A DNA stretch of 9,001 nt, taken from NCBI GenBank assembly GCA_030833145.1, contig JAURHT010000078.1, positions 1 through 9,001 of the forward strand, given 5' to 3'. Positions 1-6,954 of the stretch are shown here, piece by piece. This stretch comes from Aquirufa sp. (GTDB lineage Bacteria; Bacteroidota; Bacteroidia; Cytophagales; Spirosomataceae). The notes under the pieces are model-generated. The model saw nothing but the letters and a program-made list of their open reading frames with translations. It was not told the origin of the DNA and did no database searches. The translations under genes and the position numbers were made by a program. The first letter of the stretch is position 1. Each line of letters starts with the position of its first letter.

Positions 1-2
1 AG

Positions 3-506
3 ATTGCTGAACGCATACAATATAGCCCCACGACGCTCTACCTGTATTTTAAGGATAAAAACGAGATCCTGTTTTATTGCTGCGAGTCAGGATTTAAGAA
101 GATGCTGGAGCAAAATATCGCTTTGGTCTTAATCAGCGATCCCATCGAACGCTTGCACCAGATGGGCGTGAATTACCTGAATTTTGGCCTAGAAAACCCA
201 GAATATTATGATTTGATGTTCATTCAAGAGGCTCCGATGTCCGCCTTAATCGATATGGGTGCGGGCTGGTCCAGTGGCGATCAGGCACTCGAAGTTTTAA
301 AAATGATTGTTCAGGATGGGATGGACAAAGGGTTATTGATTCCATCCAAAGTGGAAACGGTGGCGATGGCGGTTTGGAGCATGGTGCACGGACTGGTTTC
401 CCTCGCAATTCGCCAGCGATTAGACAAATTAGTGCCAGCGGAAGACGTGGAAAAGACGATGCACGAGTCCCTGGATTGGTTATTGAAAACGATGAAAAAA
501 GCCTAA
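3..506 (+). CDS. TetR/AcrR-family transcriptional repressor, 5'-truncated by window edge
   Basis: This is the 3' part of a DNA-binding repressor that probably controls the efflux genes behind it. The open frame runs in from the left edge with no start needed. The first visible residues, IAERIQYSPTTLYLYFKDKN, are the second half of a TetR helix-turn-helix (recognition helix, then the Y-x-Y-F-x-x-K-x-x-L block). About 167 residues are visible. TetR proteins are usually 190-210, so roughly 25-40 N-terminal residues are missing. The rest is the helical ligand-binding and dimerisation domain. The segment around VWSMVHGL, near window residues 124-131, resembles the W-x-x-x-HG signature of the WHG-type TetR C-terminal domain. 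The ATG at 102 is internal and not the true start, because the HTH lies upstream of it in frame. The stop is 1 nt before the TolC start, so co-transcription and autoregulation are likely. The operator would lie left of the window. The ligand is unknown. Confidence 0.92.
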   Translation: MAERIQYSPTTLYLYFKDKNEILFYCCESGFKKMLEQNIALVLISDPIERLHQMGVNYLNFGLENPEYYDLMFIQEAPMSALIDMGAGWSSGDQALEVLKMIVQDGMDKGLLIPSKVETVAMAVWSMVHGLVSLAIRQRLDKLVPAEDVEKTMHESLDWLLKTMKKA

Positions 507-507
507 G

Positions 508-1830
508 ATGAAATATTTATTACTCCTTTTTGCGTTGCCCATATTTGGCCAAAAGTCCGTCCTCGACGAATATGTCGCCACGGCTTTCCAACAAAACATC
601 ACGCTGCAACAAAAATCCATCCAGGTGGAAAAGGCGATGATTGCCTTGAAAACCGCCCAAAGCCTCTACCAACCGAGCGTCGCCTTCCAAGGTGGCTACC
701 AAACGGGTGAAGGTGGTCGTAGCATCGCTTTCCCAGTGGGGGACTTGTTGAATCCCGTATATTCGACATTGAATGCGCTGACGAAAAGCACCGCTTTCCC
801 ACAGATTTCAAACGTGGAAACGAACTTCTTCCCTCGCGACTTCTACGATGTGAAGGTGCAAACGACGATGCCGCTTTACAATAAGGACATCAGCTACAAC
901 AAGCAAATCCAAGAGCAAACGGTCAGCCTACAACGCGAAGATGTTTCCCTCTACAAACGCGAATTAGTCAAGCAAATCAAGACGGCTTATTATAATTATT
1001 TACTCAGCTTAGGTTTAGTGAAAGTCTATGAAAACAGCCTCAATCTAGCATTGGAAGGCAAGAAAGTGAACGAAAAGCTGTTAGCAAACGGTAAAGGATT
1101 ACCCGCCTATCTATTGCGATCAGACAGTGAAATCGCCACCATCCAAGCACAAATCGCGGATGCGGTGAAGCAAAACCAGTCGGCCCGATATTATTTCAAT
1201 TTCTTGTTGAATCGCGAATTGCGCGCTGAAATTCGCATCGATTTCGAAGTCGAGAAAGCAGTGGCCGGAGTTTACTCGGTGGTGCCAGGTGTTCGTGAGG
1301 AATTATCGCTTCTTTCTAAATCGATCAACATTCAGGAGACCGTTTTGAAGATGAATGAGTCATTTTACCTGCCTAAGTTAAATGGATTTGTGAACTTGGG
1401 ATCTCAGTCAACGCTGGGAAACATCAGCTCAAAAAGCGGTTATTATTTTCTAGGGCTTCAAATGGACATTCCGATTTTCTCAGGGAAACGTAACTTATAC
1501 AAGGTAAAACAAACGCAATTAGATATCGCCTCCGCGAAAAATGCGTTGGATCTGAGTACGAAACAGTTCAATATGGCGACCGAAATCGCGCAAAAAAACG
1601 TACAATCCTCTATCGTTAGCTTTCAGGCCTCCACGAAATCCTACGAGGCAGCCTCCGCTTATTTGCGCCTCATCGAAAAGGGCTATAAAGAGGGCGTGAG
1701 CACGTATTTAGAAACGGTGGACGCCCGCAATCAATGGATGAACGCCCAAATCAACTACCAATTAAAACAATTCAACGTATTAATCGCCGCTGCCGCTTAC
1801 GAGCGCGAAGCAGCTAGCTACCCACTCTAA
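508..1830 (+). CDS. TolC-family outer-membrane efflux channel
   Basis: This 440-residue protein is the outer-membrane exit duct of the tripartite pump encoded with the next two genes. The N-terminus MKYLLLLFALPIFGQKS is a short Bacteroidota-type signal peptide, with cleavage expected around Gly14/Gln15. The mature protein has the two-fold repeated outer-membrane efflux protein (OEP) architecture: long amphipathic helical stretches around residues 15-60, 130-225, 255-285 and 335-430, broken by beta segments with aromatic and Gly-rich residues near 65-120 and 285-330. The second repeat shows the typical pattern of many Gln/Asn/Ala residues and ends in a helix with an EGVSTYLETVDARNQW-like block. 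Length is normal for the family. It starts 1 nt after the repressor stop, and its own stop overlaps the adaptor start (TAATG). No Shine-Dalgarno sequence is visible. Substrate cannot be read from the channel. Confidence 0.93.
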   Translation: MKYLLLLFALPIFGQKSVLDEYVATAFQQNITLQQKSIQVEKAMIALKTAQSLYQPSVAFQGGYQTGEGGRSIAFPVGDLLNPVYSTLNALTKSTAFPQISNVETNFFPRDFYDVKVQTTMPLYNKDISYNKQIQEQTVSLQREDVSLYKRELVKQIKTAYYNYLLSLGLVKVYENSLNLALEGKKVNEKLLANGKGLPAYLLRSDSEIATIQAQIADAVKQNQSARYYFNFLLNRELRAEIRIDFEVEKAVAGVYSVVPGVREELSLLSKSINIQETVLKMNESFYLPKLNGFVNLGSQSTLGNISSKSGYYFLGLQMDIPIFSGKRNLYKVKQTQLDIASAKNALDLSTKQFNMATEIAQKNVQSSIVSFQASTKSYEAASAYLRLIEKGYKEGVSTYLETVDARNQWMNAQINYQLKQFNVLIAAAAYEREAASYPL

Positions 1831-2870
1831 TGAAAAAGATCTGCCTACTTATTTCCCTTGTCACGGTATTTTCCGCTTGCTCTTCGAAGAAGAAGGAAGT
1901 GGCTGCCACAGCCAGCGACGTGATCCCGGTTTCCGTGATTTCATTGCAACAAGAATCCATCACTCGCCCTATCCAGGCTTCTGGCATCTTCACGACTGAA
2001 GATGAGACCTATTTAGGTTTCAAAATAGGCGGAGTGATTCAGCATGTGTTTGTCAAAGAAGGCGATGCCGTGAAAGCGGGTCAACTACTAGCCAGCTTGA
2101 ACCTGACCGAAATCAAGGCGCAGGTGCAGCAAGCACAAATTATGCTAGAAAAGGCACAACGTGATCACGCGAGAGCGAAGAACTTGTACCGCGATAGCGT
2201 GGCGACTTTGGAGCAATACCAAAATGCCAAAACAGGCCTAGAGATCGCACAGCAGGCCTATAATGCAGGCGCGTTTAACCAAAGCTATGCTGAAATCAGA
2301 GCCGTAAAATCCGGTTTCGTCTTGAAGAAATTAGCAAACGACGGCCAGGTCGTGGGACCCGGAACACCGGTTGTTTTATTGAATGGTGCGAACAAAGGAA
2401 ATTGGGTGTTGAAAGTGGGTTTGAGCGACCGCGACTGGGCGGCGACGCAGGCGGGAGATCCGGCGGAAATTATGCTGGATGCAGCGGAAGGCAAGACTTT
2501 CCAGGCATCTGTCTTAGCGAAATCCGAGGGAGTGGATCCGGTGACGGGGACGCTTTGGGTGAGTTTGCGCATCAGTGGTGCGCCGACAGCGCAGCTGGCG
2601 GCGGGGCTTTTTGGAAAGGCAAAAATCCGTCCACGGAAACAGATTAAATCCTGGGTGATTCCGTATGATGCGATTCTGGATGGAAATGCGACCGAAGGAT
2701 ATGTGTTCATCACGAAAGACGGTAAAACGGCAGAGAAAGTGAAGATCCAAATCTCGAGTATTGACCATGGGAAGGTATTTGTTTCTTCAGGTTTGGAAGA
2801 CGCAAAATCACTCATCACCAGCGGAAATGCCTATTTAGACGCAGGTTCAGCCATTAAAATCGTCCGCTAA
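1830..2870 (+). CDS. RND efflux periplasmic adaptor (HlyD/AcrA-type membrane fusion lipoprotein)
   Basis: This 346-residue periplasmic adaptor bridges the inner-membrane RND pump and the TolC channel. The N-terminus is a lipoprotein signal with the lipidated cysteine probably at residue 17 (VFSAC-SS). The residues after it are SSKKK rather than acidic, so it lacks the acidic outer-membrane export signal known in Bacteroidota lipoproteins, consistent with inner-membrane anchoring. The first half of the lipoyl domain is near residues 60-90 (GGVIQHVFVKEGDAVKAGQLL). A short alpha-hairpin follows at about 92-150, then the second lipoyl half near 153-185 (Y-A-E-I-R-A-V-x-S-G, G-Q-V-V-x-P-G). A beta-barrel domain spans about 190-268 and a membrane-proximal domain about 270-346. 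Length is typical. The start codon overlaps the TolC stop by 1 nt, and the pump start follows its stop by 2 nt. Confidence 0.94.
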   Translation: MKKICLLISLVTVFSACSSKKKEVAATASDVIPVSVISLQQESITRPIQASGIFTTEDETYLGFKIGGVIQHVFVKEGDAVKAGQLLASLNLTEIKAQVQQAQIMLEKAQRDHARAKNLYRDSVATLEQYQNAKTGLEIAQQAYNAGAFNQSYAEIRAVKSGFVLKKLANDGQVVGPGTPVVLLNGANKGNWVLKVGLSDRDWAATQAGDPAEIMLDAAEGKTFQASVLAKSEGVDPVTGTLWVSLRISGAPTAQLAAGLFGKAKIRPRKQIKSWVIPYDAILDGNATEGYVFITKDGKTAEKVKIQISSIDHGKVFVSSGLEDAKSLITSGNAYLDAGSAIKIVR

Positions 2871-2872
2871 TT

Positions 2873-5800
2873 ATGAAGATAGCTAACTACGCGGTAAAGA
2901 ATTACCAATTCACGCTCACAATGTTTTTGATGGTCGTGGTCGTGGGGATTGTCACGATTATGACGATGCCCCGGGCGGAAGATCCGGATATGAATGCCCC
3001 ACAATTCCCCATTATCGCTGTTTATCCGGGTACGAGTCCGGACGATATGGAGGAACTAGTGGTGAAACCAGTCGAGAAAAGATTGTACGAACTGGAGAAC
3101 GTACGCAAGATCAACACGACGATTAGTGATGGTTTGGCGGTGTTCGCGGTCTATTATAAATACGGCGTGAATGTGGACGAGAAATACTCCGAGGTTGTTC
3201 GCGAATTGAACAGTATCAAGGGGGATTTGCCTAAAGAGGTGATCAAACTCGAAGCTCAAAAAGCCACTCCATCCGGCACGAACGTGTTGCAGATGGCGCT
3301 GATTTCGAACAATGCGTCTTTGGACCAATTAAAAATCACGGCTGAACGTCTTCAAGAGGATCTAGAGAAAGTAACCGCCTTGAAGAAAGTAACCATTTCT
3401 GGCTTGCCAGAATCGCAGGTGAAGATCGATTTGACCATCGAAAAGATGGCGCAGATGCAGGTATCGCCTGACCGCGTGCTGCAAGCGATCCAAAGTGAAA
3501 TCGCGAACATTCCCGGCGGAAGTATCGTGGAGAACACGAAATCCTACAATATTCTGACGTCCGGCAATTACCAAAACATCGAGGAGATCAAAAACACGAT
3601 CGTCTTCTCGTATCAAGGGAAAAACGTGTTGTTAACGGATGTGGCCAAAGTCTATTTCGACTACGCCCCAGAGAATCACATCACACGCCTGAATCAGAAT
3701 CGCTGCCTGTTCGTGACCGCCGCCCAAAAATCCGGCGAAAACATCGCGAAAACCCAGGCCGCTTACGAACCAGTGATCGCCCAATTCAAGAAGACTTTGC
3801 CGAAGAACATCGACTTAGTCGTCAATTTCGATCAAGCTGAAAACGTCAATACACGCCTAAGCGGCCTATTGAAAGATTTTATCATCGCGATTTTACTGGT
3901 GGCTTTGACGTTATTACCACTCGGTTTACGCGCCGCTTCCATCGTGATGATTTCAATCCCACTATCCTTAGCCATCGGAATTATTCTGTTGAACATCATG
4001 GGCTACAGCCTCAACCAATTAAGTATCGTTGGTCTAGTGGTGGCATTAGGCCTTTTAGTGGATGACAGCATCGTAGTGGTGGAAAATATTGAGCGCTGGA
4101 TGCGCGAGGGACATAGCCGATTAGACGCGACCTTAAAGGCGACAAATCAGATTGGGATGGCCGTTTTGGGTTGCACGGTGACCTTGATTATTGCCTTCTT
4201 GCCTTTGGTCTTTTTACCCGAAGCGTCTGGCGAATTCATTCGCAGTCTACCCATGGCGGTGATTTTCTGTATTGTGGCATCCTTAGTCGTTTCCCTTACG
4301 GTAGTTCCGTTTTTATCAAGCCGCATCCTGAAATCCCACCAGGGAAATCCAGGGGGGAATCTATTTATGCGGGTGTTGAAAAAGCTGATTTCAGGTTCGT
4401 ATTCGCGTTTGTTAGATTGGGCAATTATACGCCCCAAAACGACTTTGCTGATTGCACTTGTCATTTTCGTGGCTTCGTTGCGACTCTTCCCAGTTGTAGG
4501 ATTTAGCCTTTTCCCGGCGTCGGAGAAGCCGCAATTTATGGTCAACATTTTCAGCCCATTGCAGTCGAATTTGGCCTATACGGATTCAGTTTCCAAACTG
4601 ATCGAAAGCGACCTGCGCAAACTGCCCGAGGTAAAATACGTCTCAACGAACGTGGGTAAAGGAAATCCTCGAATCTACTATAATGCGATTCCGTTAAATG
4701 ACCGAACTGATTATGGCAATTTGTTCGTGCAATTGCAGGATGACTTAGGTGCTGACGAGAAAATCAACCTGATCGAGAAATTACGCACGAAGTATACGAA
4801 CTATCCTGCGGCGACCATCGAGGTGAAAAACTTCGAACAAGGGCCGCCGGTGGTGGCTCCGGTGGAGGTGCGTATTTTAGGGGATAACGTAGATACCTTA
4901 CGCCAAATCGCCAGCCGTGTCGAAACGATGCTGAAGAATACGAAAGGCACGATTTACGTGAAAAACCCATTGAAAAACCTAAAATCGGACATCAAATTCG
5001 ACATCAACAAGGAAAAAGCGAGCATGCTGGGCATTCCGACGGTCAGCATCGACCGGATGATTCGCTTGGTGGTGGCCGGTTTTGATTTGGGCAAAATGAC
5101 AGACAAAGAGGGCAAAGAATTCGCTATCGTGGTTTCAAAGCCGCATCCGAAACACCCGAGTCTGGAAGTTTTCGATAACCTGTATGTAAATAACGTGCAA
5201 GGGACGGCCATTCCGTTGAGTCAGGTGGCTGAGACTAGACTACAGACTTCCCCAGTCAGTATTAGCCACCTGAATAAGAATCGTTTGGTGTCCGTGAGTT
5301 CGTTTGTGGAGAAAGGATTTTTGAACAACGAGGTGATCGCGGAGACCGAAAAGAGTCTCGCGAAGATTGCCTTACCTGCTGGATACCACTTCGAAATGGG
5401 AGGAGAAGTAGAGAGTAAGAATGAGAGTTTTGGTGGGTTTGGGACGATCATTTTAGTGACGGTCTTCTTCTTTGTCGCAGTGCTTATCCTCGAGTTTGGC
5501 ACCTTTAAAAGCACCTTGATTGTGCTTTCCGTGATCCCATTAGGCATCGTGGGAGCCCTTTTAGCGCTTTGGTTTACGGGAACTCCGCTTTCCTTTGTGG
5601 CGACGGTGGGACTGATCGCGCTGGCAGGCATAGAGGTGAAAAATACCATTTTGTTAGTTGATTTTACAAATCAATTAAGGGCCGAAGGCATGCCCATGGA
5701 ACAAGCCATCCGCGAGGCCGGTGAAGTTCGCTTTTTACCGATCATTTTAACAACTTTGACGGCGATCGGTGGATTAATCCCCATCGCCATTTCCACGAAT

Positions 5801-5911
5801 CCTCTTATTTCGCCACTCGCAATTGTGATGATAGGCGGACTCATTTCGTCCACCCTCCTATCCCGCATCGTGACCCCGGTAGTTTACAAATTAATCCCTC
5901 CAGCCATATGA
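2873..5911 (+). CDS. RND-family multidrug-type efflux permease (HAE/AcrB-like proton antiporter)
   Basis: This full-length 1012-residue inner-membrane pump exports small molecules in exchange for protons. TM1 is at about residues 13-31, followed by a large periplasmic porter domain at about 33-330. TM2-TM6 lie at about 335-485, TM7 at 523-545, a second porter domain at about 550-850, and TM8-TM12 at about 856-1005. TM4 carries the proton-relay pair Asp397-Asp398 in GLLVDDSIVVVEN, the counterpart of AcrB Asp407/Asp408. TM10 carries Lys923 in VKNTILLVD, the counterpart of AcrB Lys940. TM11 has Thr960/Thr961 in the RFLPIILTT block. These residues point to an intact drug/proton antiporter of the hydrophobe/amphiphile type; the heavy-metal (CusA) type lacks the paired Asp. 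No frameshift or internal stop is present. The stop overlaps the start of the lactonase gene (ATGA). Substrate range is not predictable here. Confidence 0.95.
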   Translation: MKIANYAVKNYQFTLTMFLMVVVVGIVTIMTMPRAEDPDMNAPQFPIIAVYPGTSPDDMEELVVKPVEKRLYELENVRKINTTISDGLAVFAVYYKYGVNVDEKYSEVVRELNSIKGDLPKEVIKLEAQKATPSGTNVLQMALISNNASLDQLKITAERLQEDLEKVTALKKVTISGLPESQVKIDLTIEKMAQMQVSPDRVLQAIQSEIANIPGGSIVENTKSYNILTSGNYQNIEEIKNTIVFSYQGKNVLLTDVAKVYFDYAPENHITRLNQNRCLFVTAAQKSGENIAKTQAAYEPVIAQFKKTLPKNIDLVVNFDQAENVNTRLSGLLKDFIIAILLVALTLLPLGLRAASIVMISIPLSLAIGIILLNIMGYSLNQLSIVGLVVALGLLVDDSIVVVENIERWMREGHSRLDATLKATNQIGMAVLGCTVTLIIAFLPLVFLPEASGEFIRSLPMAVIFCIVASLVVSLTVVPFLSSRILKSHQGNPGGNLFMRVLKKLISGSYSRLLDWAIIRPKTTLLIALVIFVASLRLFPVVGFSLFPASEKPQFMVNIFSPLQSNLAYTDSVSKLIESDLRKLPEVKYVSTNVGKGNPRIYYNAIPLNDRTDYGNLFVQLQDDLGADEKINLIEKLRTKYTNYPAATIEVKNFEQGPPVVAPVEVRILGDNVDTLRQIASRVETMLKNTKGTIYVKNPLKNLKSDIKFDINKEKASMLGIPTVSIDRMIRLVVAGFDLGKMTDKEGKEFAIVVSKPHPKHPSLEVFDNLYVNNVQGTAIPLSQVAETRLQTSPVSISHLNKNRLVSVSSFVEKGFLNNEVIAETEKSLAKIALPAGYHFEMGGEVESKNESFGGFGTIILVTVFFFVAVLILEFGTFKSTLIVLSVIPLGIVGALLALWFTGTPLSFVATVGLIALAGIEVKNTILLVDFTNQLRAEGMPMEQAIREAGEVRFLPIILTTLTAIGGLIPIAISTNPLISPLAIVMIGGLISSTLLSRIVTPVVYKLIPPAI

Positions 5912-6951
5912 CTTTGAGCACGATTTTACTCCTTCCGCAACTGATTATAGGTTCGTATACGTCCAAAGGCAACCCCGGCATCGAGGTGTTTAATTGGGAT
6001 GCCAAAACAGGATCAGCCACAAAATCCTATTCCCTAACCGTCCCGCAGGCTTCCTATCAAGCCATTTCTGGGGATTACCTTTTTTCTGTCTCAGAAGAGG
6101 GCGACGGCAAGGCGAGCGTTTCTTCTTTCCAAATGCGCAACGGAAAATACGAGGTCATTAACACGGAATTTAGTCTAAAGGGCGACCACCCCTGCCACCT
6201 AACCTACCGAGAAAAATCGAAGACGATTTACACGGCAAACTATACAGGCGGAAGTGTGAGTGTTTTCCAAACGACAAATGGCAGGCTGAAGCCATTAGCC
6301 CAATACATTGCCTACACAGGTTCCAGCCTAAACAAAGACCGCCAAAACAGTGCCCACGCCCACATGGTCGCTCTTTCTCCCGATCAAAACACCTTATTTG
6401 TGACGGATTTAGGCTCGGATAAGATTTATGCTCATGCCATTTTAGCGGATGGACGTCTCGCGGAAAGTCCCCAAGAAATTGCGATCACCCCCGGAAACGG
6501 ACCTCGCCACATCCGCTTTAATGCGAAAGGCGATCGTGCGTATTTATTGAATGAATTGAGTTCGGATGTGGATGTGTTCTCCGTGAAAGGTTCGCAACTG
6601 GAAAAAATCCAAAGCATCCCAGCAGATACATCAGCAGCAAAATCAAAAGGCTCAGCAGACATCCACATTTCTCCTAACGGCAAATGGCTTTTAGCCTCTA
6701 ACCGCATCTCAAGCAATCAAGCGGTGGTTTTTAAGATCGAAGCAGATGGGAAATTAACCCGCGTATTTCACCAAAACGTAGCCAAAATCCCCCGCAATTT
6801 CACCTTCGATCCATCGGGTAAATTTGTGTTAGTAGCGAGTCAAGAAGAAGACCGCGTTCAAGTGTTTTCATTCGATGACGCAACCGGAACAATGCAGGAT
6901 TTACACCAAGACATTCTAGTCAAAAACCCGGTTAGCTTGATAATTCGCTAA
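5908..6951 (+). CDS. Beta-propeller lactonase family protein (YbhE/6-phosphogluconolactonase-like)
   Basis: This 347-residue seven-bladed propeller belongs to the lactonase family of E. coli Pgl/YbhE (331 aa), whose characterised member hydrolyses 6-phosphogluconolactone. Family blocks occur in order: IIGSYTSKGNPGIEVF (13-28), DHPCH then ANYTGGSVSVF (93-120), RQNSAHAHMVALSPD (145-159), DLGSDKIYAH (167-176), GPRHIRF then LNELSSDVDVF (198-224), SADIHISPNGKWLLASNR (249-266) and PRNFTFDPSGKF (295-306). The actual substrate is unproven, since many paralogues act on other lactones or are uncharacterised. The start is the ATG overlapping the RND stop, the only close ATG. The propeller begins only about 11 residues later, and the N-terminus has a short hydrophobic run (ILLLP) without basic residues, so a working signal peptide is doubtful and the protein may be cytoplasmic. 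Its end overlaps the convergent aminotransferase gene by 20 bp. Confidence 0.9.
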   Translation: MTLSTILLLPQLIIGSYTSKGNPGIEVFNWDAKTGSATKSYSLTVPQASYQAISGDYLFSVSEEGDGKASVSSFQMRNGKYEVINTEFSLKGDHPCHLTYREKSKTIYTANYTGGSVSVFQTTNGRLKPLAQYIAYTGSSLNKDRQNSAHAHMVALSPDQNTLFVTDLGSDKIYAHAILADGRLAESPQEIAITPGNGPRHIRFNAKGDRAYLLNELSSDVDVFSVKGSQLEKIQSIPADTSAAKSKGSADIHISPNGKWLLASNRISSNQAVVFKIEADGKLTRVFHQNVAKIPRNFTFDPSGKFVLVASQEEDRVQVFSFDDATGTMQDLHQDILVKNPVSLIIR

Positions 6952-6954
6952 TCG
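6929..6954 (-). terminator. Hairpin in the convergent gene overlap, possible terminator for the aminotransferase
   Basis: An inverted repeat has inner arms TTAGC (6932-6936) and GCTAA (6947-6951) around a 10-nt loop. It extends outward by a G/T position and two G-C pairs to 6929 and 6954. The stop codons of both convergent genes sit inside the arms. In minus-strand RNA the stem (one A/C mismatch) is followed by GG and then five U residues (complement of 6922-6926), a weak intrinsic-terminator shape. In plus-strand RNA the stem is better paired (G-U wobble) but no U-run follows. Termination activity is inferred only from this shape. Confidence 0.35.

Noticed and set aside
102..104. ATG at 102 as the start of a short 134-residue protein.
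   Set aside because: The same frame upstream encodes an obvious TetR helix-turn-helix to the window edge, so this ATG is an internal methionine.
2285..2818. A 177-codon minus-strand open frame opposite the adaptor gene.
   Set aside because: It lies wholly antisense to a well-supported adaptor, its protein has no recognisable domain, and its composition is that expected of a shadow frame.
2928..2948. Short GTGGTC-type repeat near the start of the pump gene.
   Set aside because: It simply encodes the valine run of the first membrane helix and has no wider repeat structure.
4147..4548. A 133-codon minus-strand open frame and an overlapping 111-codon plus-strand frame inside the RND pump.
   Set aside because: Both fall within the intact, motif-bearing pump gene and show no domain or start context of their own.
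5221..5649. A 142-codon minus-strand open frame opposite the pump's second half.
   Set aside because: It is a shadow of the conserved pump coding frame with no independent support.
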